DNA of 8,115 nt from JBBSIG01 sp038232215 (GTDB lineage Bacteria; Actinomycetota; Thermoleophilia; Gaiellales; Gaiellaceae): the NCBI GenBank assembly GCA_038232215.1, contig JBBSIG010000113.1:1-8115 (forward strand), given 5' to 3'. The notes under the pieces were generated by a model. That model saw nothing but the letters and a program-made list of their open reading frames with translations, was not told the DNA's origin and ran no database searches. The stretch's first letter is position 1; each line of letters starts with the position of its first letter. Of the stretch, positions 1-7,833 are shown piece after piece. The position numbers and the translations under genes were made by a program.

Positions 1-1033
1 CCTGCTCGCGACCGGCCCGGAAGAGCCTCGGGAGGCCGTACGCGAACGGAAAGATCCAGGCGAAGCGGGTGAGCATCACGGCGGCGCTGACGGCGATCCC
101 GTACCCGATCAGCGTCCAGGTCGAGCGTCCCGAGAGCCCGTCCAGGATGCCCGGCAACTGGAGCCCGACCAGCACGAAGAGCAGCGAGTTCAGCAGGAAG
201 ACGAGGATCTCCCAGACCGCCGCGCCCTGCAGACGCGCCTGCGGCGCCATCAGCTCGGGCGCGCGCCAGCCGAGGTAGACGCCCACGGTGACCGAGGCCA
301 GCACGCCCGACACGCCGAGCAGCTACGCCGGCAGGTACGCAAAGTACGCCGTCATCAGCGCGATCGTGATCTCGACGGGCGCGTTGTCGAGCCGGCGCCG
401 GACCTGAGCGACGAGCCACCCGACGGCGAGCCCGACCGCAACGCCGCCCGCCGCCGCCGCGACGAAGTCGAAGCCCGCGTGCCAGAGCGAGAAGCTGCCC
501 CCGGCAACCACCCCGACGGCCACGCGGTAGGCGACGAGCGCCGTACCGTCGTTGATCAGGCTCTCGCCCTCGATCACCGTGATCAGGCGCCGCGGAACCC
601 CGAGCCGGCCCGCGATCGAGGTGTCGGCGACGGGATCCGTCGGCGAGACGATCGCGCCGAGGACGAACGCCGCAGCCCAGGGCAGGTCGCCGATCACGGT
701 GTGCGCCACGACTGCGACCACCACCGTCGTGGCGAGCACGAGCCCGATCGCGAGCAGCGAGATCTGGCGGACGTTCGTGCGGAGCTCGCGTAGCGAGGTG
801 AAGAACGCAGCCGAGTAGAGAAGCGGCGGCAGGATCGCGACGAGCACGAGCTCGGGAGGCAGCGTGAGCGCCGGAACGCCGGGCGTGAAGCCGATCGCAA
901 GGCCGCCGAGGACGAGCAGGATCGGGTACGGGACCCGGATCGCCGGCGCCAGGGTGAGCAGCGCCGCCACCGCGACGAGCAGCCCGAGCAGCATGAGGTC
1001 GTCCTGGGCGCCGAGGTGCATCGACGCGACCAT
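1..1033 (-). pseudogene. CPA1/NhaP-family cation:proton antiporter, interrupted by an in-frame amber stop and cut by the window edge
   Basis: This is an integral-membrane Na+(K+)/H+ exchanger, which would use the proton gradient to export cations. From the ATG at 1033 the frame gives 236 residues of strongly hydrophobic helices. It contains the family motifs SPTDP (residues 130-134) and ESLINDGTALV (157-167), whose Asn161-Asp162 pair is the expected ion-binding site. A TAG at 323-325 then stops the frame. Beyond it the same frame stays open for about 107 codons to the window edge and continues the family (LLGVSGVLASVTVGVYLGWR and further membrane segments). Relatives usually have Glu at this point (YLPAE-LGVSGVLA), so one GAG-to-TAG change explains the stop. 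It is a nonsense pseudogene or a base-call error. An in-frame extension up to 1228 would overlap asnB and is unlikely. ATG codons at 1021 and further in are alternative starts. The gene is divergent from asnB and has no obvious tie to the glycan genes. Confidence 0.8.
323..325 (-). other. Premature in-frame TAG in the antiporter gene
   Basis: The plus-strand bases cta read TAG in the antiporter frame, between YLPA and LLGVSGVLA. The flanking residues match the family on both sides without a shift in frame, so this is a single-codon interruption and not a frameshift. A single base change from GAG (Glu) is the simplest origin. Confidence 0.85.
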
Positions 1034-1089
1034 AGCGAGCCGGCCACGGCCTGCCTCGCCCGCTGGGCTGCTCTCTAGACTCCGGCTCC
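1034..1089. promoter_or_regulatory. Divergent intergenic region with a possible -10 box for a leaderless asnB transcript
   Basis: The 56-bp gap separates the antiporter start (minus) from asnB (plus). TAGACT at 1076-1081 resembles a -10 hexamer (TATAAT). A transcript started the usual 7 bases downstream would begin at about 1088, essentially at the asnB ATG (1090). No Shine-Dalgarno-like purine tract lies in the 20 bases before that ATG, which fits a leaderless message. I see no convincing -35 box. The overlapping palindrome TCTAGA (1074-1079) could also serve the minus strand. This is a weak inference. Confidence 0.3.
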
Positions 1090-2976
1090 ATGTGCGGGAT
1101 CTGTGGCATCGCCGCCGCGCGCGGGCCCGCCGACCTCGAGCGTCTCGCAGCGATGAGCGCGACCCTCCGCCACCGCGGCCCCGACAGCGACGGAGTCTTC
1201 TCCGACGGGCCCGTGGCGCTCGCCGCACGGCGGCTCTCGATCATCGACCTCGCCACCGGCGACCAGCCGCTCGCGAACGAGGACGGCACGATCCACGTCG
1301 TCCAGAACGGCGAGATCCTCAACTATCGCGAGCTGCGCCGAGGGCTGGAGCGCGCCGGCCACCGCTTCTCGACGAGCGGCGATACCGAGGTGCTCGTCCA
1401 CCTCTACGAGGAGCACGGTCTGGACTTCGCCGAGCGGCTGCGGGGGATGTTCGCGGTCGCGCTCTGGGACGCGCCCCGCGATCGGCTCGTGCTCGCTCGC
1501 GACCGCTTCGGGATCAAGCCGCTCCTGTACCGGGACGACGCCGACGGGCTCGCGTTCGCCTCCGAGCTCCGGGCCCTGCCTCGCGGCGAGATCGACCTCG
1601 AGGCGCTCGAGGCGTTCCTCGCCTTCAACTCCATTCCCGCGCCCCTCACGATCTTTCGCGAGACGCGCAAGCTGCCCGCGGGGCACCTGCTCGTTCGTGA
1701 GCGGGGCCGGAGCCGCCTCCAGCGCTACGCGCGCCCCGCTCCCGCACCGGCCGGCGACGTCCGCACCGACGACGAGGCGGAGCTCGTGGAGGAGCTGCGC
1801 GCGCGGCTGCGCGACTCCGTGCGCGCTCACCTCGTCAGCGACGTGCCGGTCGGCGTCCTGCTCTCGGGCGGGGTCGACTCCGCCACCCTCGCCGCGCTCG
1901 CGGCCGAGGAGTCGTCCGGGCCGCTGCGCACGTTCTCGATCGGCTTCGAGGAGCGCTCGTTCGACGAGCTCGCCGGCGCGCGGCTCGTCGCCGAGCGCTA
2001 CGGGACGAGACACCGCGAGCTCGTCCTGCGGCCGGACGCGGCGCTCCTCCTACCCGCGCTCGCGGACGCCTTCGACGAGCCGTTCGCGGACTCGTCCGCG
2101 CTCCCCACGTACCTCGTCTCGAGGCTCGCGGCCGGAGACGTCAAGGTCGCGCTCTCGGGTGAGGGCGGCGACGAGCTGTTCGGAGGCTACTACACGTACG
2201 CGGCGGACCTGCTCGCCGCGCGTCTCGGACGGCTGCCCGGCTACACCCGGCCCCTCGTCGAGCGGCTGCCGACCTCGACGGCGCGGGCGAGCTTCGACCT
2301 GAAGGCGAAGCGGTTCGTGCGCGGAGCGCACCTGCCGCCGCTCGAGCGTCACCACGCCTGGAAAGAGATCTTCTCCTCGGAGGCGCGGGCCGAGCTGACC
2401 GGCCGAGCAGGCGCGCCGGACCCGGTGGACCTCCTGCGCGCCCGCTACGCGGAGACAGCGGAGGCGGAGCCGCTCGCGCGGCTGCAGGACGTCGACCTCG
2501 GCGTCTACCTCGTCGACGACCTGCTCGTGAAGACGGACCGAGCGTCGATGGCGCACTCGCTCGAGGCGCGCGTACCGTTCCTCGACACCGTCGTGACGAA
2601 TCTCGCGCTCGCCTTGCCCACCCGCCACAAGCTGCGCGGCCTGCGCAAGAAGGTGCTGCTCCGCAAGGCGGCGGCCCCGCTCGTGCCCGCCGCGATCGTC
2701 GCGGGCAAGAAGCGGGGCTTCTCGATCCCGGCCGCCGCGTGGCTCCGCGGCGAGCTCGAGCCCTTCGCCCGCGAGACGCTCTCGCCCGCCGCGCTCGGGC
2801 GGCAGGGCTTCTTCAGGCCGGGGACCGTCGGCCGCCTGCTCGACGAGCACGTCGCCGGCGCCGAGGATCGCAGCCGGCAGCTCTGGGGACTCCTCTCCTT
2901 CACGCTCTGGTACGAGCGCCACGTCGAGGGCGCAAGCCGGGAGGCGCGCCTGCCCGAAGTGCTGGTCGAGCGATGA
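1090..2976 (+). CDS. asnB: Glutamine-hydrolysing asparagine synthetase-type amidotransferase (AsnB family), 628 aa
   Basis: The protein transfers ammonia from glutamine to an ATP-activated carboxylate: aspartate in true asparagine synthetase, or a sugar acid or other acid in glycan-associated relatives. It is cytosolic. The N-terminal class II glutaminase begins MCGICGI, so Cys2 becomes the catalytic N-terminal nucleophile after Met removal. HRGPD (28-32), RRLSIID (47-53), NGEI (73-76) and GDTE (97-100) are the expected glutamine-pocket motifs. The synthetase domain has the pyrophosphate loop SGGVDS (259-264), SGEGGDELFGGY (356-367) and KTDRASM...EARVPFLD (481-499). The length is usual for actinobacterial AsnB and no key residue is missing. 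The start is fixed by the need for Cys2. Its stop overlaps the start of the DUF354 gene (ATGA), so the two are probably one operon. Neighbouring glycan genes suggest the acceptor may be a glycan precursor rather than free aspartate. That is an inference; the sequence does not settle the substrate. Confidence 0.93.
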   Translation: MCGICGIAAARGPADLERLAAMSATLRHRGPDSDGVFSDGPVALAARRLSIIDLATGDQPLANEDGTIHVVQNGEILNYRELRRGLERAGHRFSTSGDTEVLVHLYEEHGLDFAERLRGMFAVALWDAPRDRLVLARDRFGIKPLLYRDDADGLAFASELRALPRGEIDLEALEAFLAFNSIPAPLTIFRETRKLPAGHLLVRERGRSRLQRYARPAPAPAGDVRTDDEAELVEELRARLRDSVRAHLVSDVPVGVLLSGGVDSATLAALAAEESSGPLRTFSIGFEERSFDELAGARLVAERYGTRHRELVLRPDAALLLPALADAFDEPFADSSALPTYLVSRLAAGDVKVALSGEGGDELFGGYYTYAADLLAARLGRLPGYTRPLVERLPTSTARASFDLKAKRFVRGAHLPPLERHHAWKEIFSSEARAELTGRAGAPDPVDLLRARYAETAEAEPLARLQDVDLGVYLVDDLLVKTDRASMAHSLEARVPFLDTVVTNLALALPTRHKLRGLRKKVLLRKAAAPLVPAAIVAGKKRGFSIPAAAWLRGELEPFARETLSPAALGRQGFFRPGTVGRLLDEHVAGAEDRSRQLWGLLSFTLWYERHVEGASREARLPEVLVER

Positions 2977-3989
2977 ACGTGTGGATCGACATGACGGCGT
3001 CGGCGCACGTGCTCGTCTTCCGGCCCCTGATCGCGATCCTGCGCGAGCGGGGCGACCGGGTCGAGATCACCGCCCGCGAGTACGCCCAGACGTTGCAGCT
3101 CCTCGAGCTGCACGGGCTGGAAGCCGAGGTGATCGGTCGGCACGGAGGGCGCTCGCGCCTCGGCAAGGCCCGCTCCCTGACCTCGCGGCTCGGCGCACTG
3201 CGGCGCTTCGCGCGCGGACGCGACTTCGACGTCGCGCTCGCCCATGGCTCGCACGAGCTGACGATGACCGCACGCCGGCTCGGCGTCCCGTGCGCGACGA
3301 CGTTCGACTACGAGTTCGCCTGGCTGCAGCACCAGCTCGGCTGCCGGAGCGCGACGAGGGTGGTCGTGCCGGACTCGATCCCGGCCGAGCGCCTGACCGG
3401 CTACGGCGTGGCACCTCCGAAGCTCGTGCAGTACCCCGGCCTGAAGGAGGAGTACTACCTCGCCGACTTCGCTCCCGATCCCTCCGTGCTGGAGGAGTGG
3501 CCGCTCGATCCCGCCAGGGTGCTCGTCGTCGTCCGGACGCCGCCCGACGTGTCGCTCTATCACCGCCGCTCGAACCCGCTCTTCCCCCAGGTGCTCGAGC
3601 ACCTCGGCCGGCACGAGGGCGTGCACGCGATCGTGCTGCCGCGGACGGCCGACCAGCGCGCCTACGTCGAGCACCTGCAGCTGCCGTCCGTGCTCCTCCC
3701 CGAGCGCGCGGTCGACGCCCAGAGCCTGATCGCGCTCGCGGATCTCGTCGTGTCCGCGGGCGGCACCATGAACCGCGAGGCGGCTGCCCTCGGCGTGCCC
3801 GTATACACGACCTACGGCGGACGGCTCGGCGGCGTTGACGAGGCGCTGATCCGGGAGGGCCGCCTCGTCCCGCTGACCGACCCGCGCGCCCTCGACCTGC
3901 GCAAGCGCGGCCGGGCCGACGCGGCGCGCGTCCGGCGCGACCCGGAGACGATGCTCGAGCTGCTGCTCTCCGCCCGCGAGATCGTCTAG
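2973..3989 (+). CDS. DUF354 family protein (GT-B-like fold, putative glycan glycosyltransferase or epimerase relative), 338 aa
   Basis: I recognise this as DUF354 from the N-terminal MNVWIDMTASAHVLVF, the PGLKEEYYL segment (155-163) and the C-terminal SAGGTMNREAAALGVPVYTT (261-280). The last resembles the donor-binding half of GT-B enzymes and of UDP-GlcNAc 2-epimerases. The family has no well-established reaction and is often found in archaeal and bacterial surface-glycan loci, so a role in sugar transfer or nucleotide-sugar processing is inferred. No signal peptide or membrane segment is visible, so it should be cytosolic. The ATG at 2973 is chosen because it overlaps the asnB stop as ATGA and matches the family's N terminus. 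The frame is open further upstream, but only as a shadow of asnB. There is no strong Shine-Dalgarno, so coupling to asnB translation is likely. Its TAG stop overlaps the stop of the convergent helicase. Confidence 0.88.
   Translation: MNVWIDMTASAHVLVFRPLIAILRERGDRVEITAREYAQTLQLLELHGLEAEVIGRHGGRSRLGKARSLTSRLGALRRFARGRDFDVALAHGSHELTMTARRLGVPCATTFDYEFAWLQHQLGCRSATRVVVPDSIPAERLTGYGVAPPKLVQYPGLKEEYYLADFAPDPSVLEEWPLDPARVLVVVRTPPDVSLYHRRSNPLFPQVLEHLGRHEGVHAIVLPRTADQRAYVEHLQLPSVLLPERAVDAQSLIALADLVVSAGGTMNREAAALGVPVYTTYGGRLGGVDEALIREGRLVPLTDPRALDLRKRGRADAARVRRDPETMLELLLSAREIV
3986..3989. other. Shared CTAG: overlapping convergent stop codons
   Basis: The plus-strand DUF354 gene ends with TAG at 3987-3989. 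The minus-strand helicase ends with TAG read from 3986-3988. The two stops use the same palindromic CTAG, leaving no intergenic space and no visible terminator hairpin with a T-tract. The 3' ends of both transcripts must run into the opposite gene. Confidence 0.9.
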
Positions 3990-5839
3990 GCGCCGGCGAG
4001 CGCGGCCAGCACCTCCTCGCCGTAGCGCTCGAGCTTCGTCGGCCCCACCCCGGGCACCCGCGCGAGCTCGGCGAGGCTGCGCGGCCCCCGCTCCGCGATC
4101 TCCTCGAGCGTCGCGTTGTGGAAGACGACGTACGCGGGGATCTCGTCGACCTTCGCCCGCTCGAGCCGCCACGCCTTCAGCGCCGAGTAGGCGGGGCCGT
4201 CCGGCTCCGAAGGCCGCCTCTCGCGGCCGCCGCTCACTCCGAGCTCGGCCAGGAAGGCGCTCGGCGGGCCCGACCAGGTGACGGTGAGCCAACGTCTCGC
4301 GCGCGTCAGCCCGACGTAGAGCAGCCGCCGCTCCTCGGCGATCGCCCCCGTCGTCTTCGCCTGCTTGATCGGCAGCTCCCGATCCTCGAGCCGCGGCAGG
4401 AAGACCGCCTCCCACTCGAGCCCCTTGGCCCGGTGGTAGGTCAGCAGGTGCACGCCCCGGAGCTCGGAGCCGTCCCGTCCGAAGCGAGCCTCGAGCGCCG
4501 TGACGAACCCGGCAACGGTCGCCTCCTCGTCGGCCTCGGCGAGCCGGACGAGGAAGCCGAGGTCGTTCTGGCGCGTCAGCTCGCGCTCGCCGAGCCCGCT
4601 CTGCGGTACGGCCACCCAGCCCTGCTCGCGCGCGGCGCGGCGCACCTCGGCGGCCGCCCTTCCCCCCGCGACCCCCCGTAACGCCCGGAGCAGCTGCCTC
4701 GCGGCGTCCCGCGCCAGCAGGGCCGCGCCCTGGAACGGAATCTCGGCGTCGGCCAGCGCGACCTCGAGCTCCGAGGAGCGCGCGTTCGTGCGAAAGAGGA
4801 CGGCCATCTCCTCGAGCGGCACGCCCTGCGCCCGGAGCGCGCGGACGCGCTCGACCAGGCGGGCGCTCTCCTGCTCGGGCGTCGCGCAGCGGGCGAGGTC
4901 GGGCTCCGGCCCCTCCGGCCTCGTCGCGCGGAGCGTCTTCTCGGCCCCGCCGAGCGAGGGCACGAGGCGGTTCGCAAGGCCGAGCACCTGCGGGCTCGAG
5001 CGGTAGTTCTCCTCGAGGCGCACGACGGTCGCCCCGGGGAAGCGAGCCGGCATTCCGAGCAGGTACTCCGGCGTCGCCCCGGTGAACGCATAGATGGACT
5101 GGTAGTCGTCGCCCACCGCGCAGAGGTCGTCGCGGTCGCCGAGCCAGCGCTCGAGCAGCGTCTGCTGGAGCAGGTTCACGTCCTGGTACTCGTCGACGGT
5201 GAAGGCGCTATAGCGGGCCCGGAAGGTGGCGAGCGCCTCCGGGTCCTCGTCGAAGGTCCTGATCGCGAGCTCGAGCAGATCCTCGAAGTCGACGGCTCCC
5301 TGCGCCGTCTTGCGGCGCTCGTACTCGCGGAAGACGCGCTCGGCGAGATCGGGCGGGATCGGAGGCTCGTGGTCGCCGAGCGACCCCGCGTACGTGTCGG
5401 GCGTCAGCCGGCGGTTCTTCGCCCACTCCAGCTCGGTCGCGAGATCGCCCGCGGGACGGAACTTGTACGGAGGCGGGAGCGTGTTTCCGATCTGCCGGAG
5501 GAGCAGCGCCTTCGACGGGAGGATCCGGCCGACGCGGTCGGGCGCGAAGTGGCGAAGCTGGGCGAGGGCGGCCGAGTGGAACGTGCGCGCGGGCACGCCC
5601 GCCGCGCCGAGGGCGGCGAGGCGGCTCCGCAGCTCGCCGGCAGCCTTGTCGGTGAAGGTGACGGCGAGGATCTGCCGGGGGTCGAACGCCCCCGTCGCCA
5701 CCTGGAGCGCGATCCGGCGGGTGATCGTGGTCGTCTTGCCCGAGCCGGCGCCGGCGAGGATGCAGACCGGCCCGCGCACCGCCTCCGCGGCCCGCTGCTG
5801 CTCAGGGTTCAGCCCCGCGAGGATCCCCTCGGGCTCCAC
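3986..5839 (-). CDS. uvrD2: UvrD2-like superfamily 1A DNA helicase with C-terminal HRDC domain, 617 aa
   Basis: This is an ATP-dependent 3'-5' DNA helicase or translocase of the UvrD/PcrA/Rep group, acting on DNA in repair and replication. Visible motifs are NPEQQRAA (Q motif, 11-18), Walker A AGAGSGKT (29-36), TFTDKAAGEL (61-70), DEYQD (216-220), GDDYQSIYAFTGA (243-255), ENYRSS (277-282), TYHRAKGLEW (467-476) and EERRLLYVGLTRAR (502-515). An HRDC-like helical domain occupies about 548-617, ending in PGVGPTKLERYGEEVLAAL. The GDDYQSIYAFTGA form and the HRDC tail point to the actinobacterial UvrD2 branch. At 617 aa it is shorter than mycobacterial UvrD2 (about 700). The linker before HRDC has no cysteines, so the tetracysteine motif of that branch is absent. 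The start is GTG at 5839, preceded by AGGG with 7-base spacing. It lies 40 bp after the dehydratase stop on the same strand and could be read through from it, although its function is unrelated. Confidence 0.92.
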   Translation of the reverse strand: MEPEGILAGLNPEQQRAAEAVRGPVCILAGAGSGKTTTITRRIALQVATGAFDPRQILAVTFTDKAAGELRSRLAALGAAGVPARTFHSAALAQLRHFAPDRVGRILPSKALLLRQIGNTLPPPYKFRPAGDLATELEWAKNRRLTPDTYAGSLGDHEPPIPPDLAERVFREYERRKTAQGAVDFEDLLELAIRTFDEDPEALATFRARYSAFTVDEYQDVNLLQQTLLERWLGDRDDLCAVGDDYQSIYAFTGATPEYLLGMPARFPGATVVRLEENYRSSPQVLGLANRLVPSLGGAEKTLRATRPEGPEPDLARCATPEQESARLVERVRALRAQGVPLEEMAVLFRTNARSSELEVALADAEIPFQGAALLARDAARQLLRALRGVAGGRAAAEVRRAAREQGWVAVPQSGLGERELTRQNDLGFLVRLAEADEEATVAGFVTALEARFGRDGSELRGVHLLTYHRAKGLEWEAVFLPRLEDRELPIKQAKTTGAIAEERRLLYVGLTRARRWLTVTWSGPPSAFLAELGVSGGRERRPSEPDGPAYSALKAWRLERAKVDEIPAYVVFHNATLEEIAERGPRSLAELARVPGVGPTKLERYGEEVLAALAGA

Positions 5840-5879
5840 GGAGAGACCCTACGGGGCGCGGCGGCGGCGGGCGACGGAT

Positions 5880-7769
5880 CTACGCGCGAGCGTGCGACGC
5901 AAGCGTGCCGGATGTGTGACTCCCGGCCCGGCGCGGCTCGCGCATGACGGCGGACAGACGCTTCACGACCCCGAGCGTGTCGCCCGACTCGACGAGCTCC
6001 TCGAGGTCGGCGAGCTGGTCGTCGAGCCAGCCGGAGTCGATCGCGGGGCGGGTCGCGAGACTGATCTTCGGATGTGACGTGGCGGCCACCTCCTCACCCG
6101 TCCCCCACAGCTCCTCGTGCAGCTTCTCGCCGGGCCGCACCCCGATCGTCTCGATCGCGACGTCCCGGTCGGGCTCCCGGCCCGAGAGGCGGATCATGTT
6201 GCGGGCAAGGTCGACGATCTTGACCGGCTCGCCCATGTCGAGCACGAACACCTGTCCGCGGCCGCCGATTGCACCGGCCTGCACGATCAGCGACACCGCC
6301 TCCGGGATGGTCATGAAGTAGCGGCTCATCTCGGGGTGCGTGACGGTGACGGGGCCGCCGCGCTCGATCTGGCGGCGGAAGATCGGGATGACGCTGCCCG
6401 ACGAGCCCAGCACGTTGCCGAAGCGGACGGCCACGAAGCGCGTGGTCACGTCTGCGCGCGCCCCGTACGCCTCCACGATCCACTCGCAGAGCGCCTTCGA
6501 CTGGCCCATCAGGTTCTTCGGGTTGGCGGCCTTGTCGGTGGAGACGAGCACGAAGCGCTTCGCGCCGAACTCGATCGCCACCTCCGCGACCACCTTCGTG
6601 GCGAGGGTGTTGTTGCGGACGGCCTCGAGCGGGTTCGCCTCCATCAGCGGCACGTGCTTGTACGCGGCGGCGTGGAACACCACGGTCGGCCGGTAGCGCT
6701 CGAAGACCTGACGCATCTTCGCCCGGTTCTTCACGTCCCCGAGGACCGGGTGCGCCGCGGAGAAGCCGCGCTCGTCGACGAGCTCCCGCTCGATCTCGAA
6801 CAGCGCCGGCTCGGCGTGGTCGACGAGGATCAGGCGAGCGGCCCGCATGCGCGCGAGCTGCCGGCACAGCTCGGCGCCGATGGAGCCGCCGGCCCCGGTG
6901 ACGAGCACAGTCTCGTCCGCGACGTAGGAGGCGATCGCCGCCAGGTCGACCTCGACCGGCTCGCGGCCGAGCACGTCCTCGACCTGGACGGGGCGGATCT
7001 GACCGGCGAGGTTCAGATCGCCGGAGATGAGCTCGTGCAGCCCCGGCAGCGTCTTCACGGCCACGCCCTCCTCGCGCGTGATCTCGACCACCTTCCGGCG
7101 CACCTCGCCGGAGGCGGAGGGGATCGCGATCAGCACCTCGTCCGGCCGGTTGTCCCGCAGGATGTGGCGCAGGTCGTCGATCGGCCCGAGCACCCGGACG
7201 CCGTGCAGGCGCAGGTTCTTCTTGCGCGGGTCGTCGTCGATCAGGCCGATGGGCGTGTAGCCGAGCTGCGGCGAGCGCAGGAGCTCGCGAAGGATCAGCT
7301 GGGCGGCGTCCCCCGCGCCCACGATCAGGACCTCGCGACCGCGCGCGATCAGGCTCGACGGGGCAGGACGCTCCATGATGCTGCGCGCCAGCATGCGCGA
7401 GCCGGCGACGAAGGCGAGCGTCAGGAGGAGATCCATGATCGCGATCAGCCGCGGTAGGCGCAGCTCGTTCACCGGGGAGGCGAAGTAGACCGTCACGTCG
7501 GCCACCAGGCAGCCGACGGCGACGCCCCGCGCGGCGCCCCACAGGTCCTGCATCGACACGTAGCGCCACCAGCGGTTGTAGAACCCGAACGCCATGAAGA
7601 CGAGGAGCTTGATCGCGACCACGGGCAGGATCGTGCGCCAGAGCAGGGTCTCGTAGAAGCGCGGGATGCCATGGTCGAAGCGCAGGTAGAAGGCCAGGAA
7701 CCAGGCGCCCGCGACGAGCGCCGCGTCGGCGGCGAGCTGCCAGATCCGGTGCCGGTTCACGGGAACCAT
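5880..7769 (-). CDS. Membrane-anchored nucleotide-sugar 4,6-dehydratase, CapD/WbpM/PglF (FlaA1) family, 629 aa
   Basis: Known relatives convert UDP-GlcNAc, or a related nucleotide sugar, to its 4-keto-6-deoxy form, the entry step to bacillosamine-type or other amino-deoxy sugars for capsule, O-antigen or glycoprotein glycans. Four hydrophobic segments near residues 12-30, 47-64, 82-98 and 108-128 anchor it in the membrane. A first Rossmann-like domain follows (VGAGDAAQ, 150-157), then the catalytic SDR domain with NAD-binding TGAGGSIG (291-298). The active site is the atypical long-form one, VSTDKAANPKNLMGQSK: Thr411-Asp412-Lys413, with Met421 in place of the usual Tyr, plus Lys425. Length is typical and no key residue is missing. 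The ATG at 7769 follows GGGGGAAG with 7-base spacing, and this likely ribosome-binding site lies in a repeat arm. The aminotransferase upstream on the same strand is the expected next enzyme. The exact sugar cannot be read from sequence. Confidence 0.92.
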   Translation of the reverse strand: MVPVNRHRIWQLAADAALVAGAWFLAFYLRFDHGIPRFYETLLWRTILPVVAIKLLVFMAFGFYNRWWRYVSMQDLWGAARGVAVGCLVADVTVYFASPVNELRLPRLIAIMDLLLTLAFVAGSRMLARSIMERPAPSSLIARGREVLIVGAGDAAQLILRELLRSPQLGYTPIGLIDDDPRKKNLRLHGVRVLGPIDDLRHILRDNRPDEVLIAIPSASGEVRRKVVEITREEGVAVKTLPGLHELISGDLNLAGQIRPVQVEDVLGREPVEVDLAAIASYVADETVLVTGAGGSIGAELCRQLARMRAARLILVDHAEPALFEIERELVDERGFSAAHPVLGDVKNRAKMRQVFERYRPTVVFHAAAYKHVPLMEANPLEAVRNNTLATKVVAEVAIEFGAKRFVLVSTDKAANPKNLMGQSKALCEWIVEAYGARADVTTRFVAVRFGNVLGSSGSVIPIFRRQIERGGPVTVTHPEMSRYFMTIPEAVSLIVQAGAIGGRGQVFVLDMGEPVKIVDLARNMIRLSGREPDRDVAIETIGVRPGEKLHEELWGTGEEVAATSHPKISLATRPAIDSGWLDDQLADLEELVESGDTLGVVKRLSAVMREPRRAGSHTSGTLASHARA

Positions 7770-7782
7770 CTAGCTACTTCCC
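7770..7782 (-). repeat. Outer inverted-repeat arm A
   Basis: Plus-strand CTAGCTACTTCCC is the exact reverse complement of arm D at 7966-7978. It lies directly against the dehydratase start codon and includes part of its probable ribosome-binding site. Confidence 0.9.
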
Positions 7783-7784
7783 CC
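7777..7784 (-). promoter_or_regulatory. Probable ribosome-binding site of the 4,6-dehydratase, inside an inverted-repeat arm
   Basis: On the minus strand the sequence is GGGGGAAG followed by seven bases (TAGCTAG) and then the ATG. The spacing suits a Shine-Dalgarno element, although the match to AGGAGG is only moderate. Most of it belongs to the repeat arm at 7770-7782, so pairing of that arm with one of its complements would hide the site. Confidence 0.5.
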
Positions 7785-7821
7785 GGGCAACGCGGTGGGC
7801 GGGCCCGGCGGAGCCGACGGC

Positions 7822-7833
7822 GGAAGTAGCTTG
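7822..7833 (+). repeat. Inner inverted-repeat arm B
   Basis: GGAAGTAGCTTG is the exact reverse complement of arm C (7918-7929). It shares the core GGAAGTAGCT with arms A and D but ends TTG where they end TAG. The similarity to arm C continues imperfectly inward to 7852. Confidence 0.9.

Noticed and set aside
1034..1228. In-frame upstream extension of the antiporter
   Set aside because: The extra 65 residues are Arg-rich, not membrane-like, and overlap the asnB N terminus with its catalytic Cys2. The start at 1033 fits the family better.
2505..4415. Long minus-strand open frame of 636 codons antisense to asnB and DUF354 and extending into the helicase
   Set aside because: It runs across three recognised genes, has low-complexity Arg/Ala/Gly-rich translation and no family motif. 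It is typical of shadow frames in high-GC DNA.
5840..5879. Promoter or terminator in the 40-bp gap between dehydratase and helicase
   Set aside because: Only a GCGGCGGCGG-type run and the helicase AGGG ribosome site are visible. There is no -10/-35 pair and no hairpin with a T-tract.
6117..7457. Plus-strand open frame of 446 codons opposite the dehydratase
   Set aside because: It lies wholly antisense to a gene with clear motifs, and its His/Asp/Arg-rich composition fits a codon-position shadow.
6094..7569. Minus-strand open frame of 491 codons in another frame of the dehydratase gene
   Set aside because: It overlaps the dehydratase on the same strand in the wrong frame, with an Arg/Pro/Gly-rich translation and no motifs.
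7783..7808. GC-rich hairpin CCGGGC...GCCCGG between arms A and B
   Set aside because: A six-base stem with a 14-base loop is expected by chance in sequence this GC-rich, so I do not list it separately.
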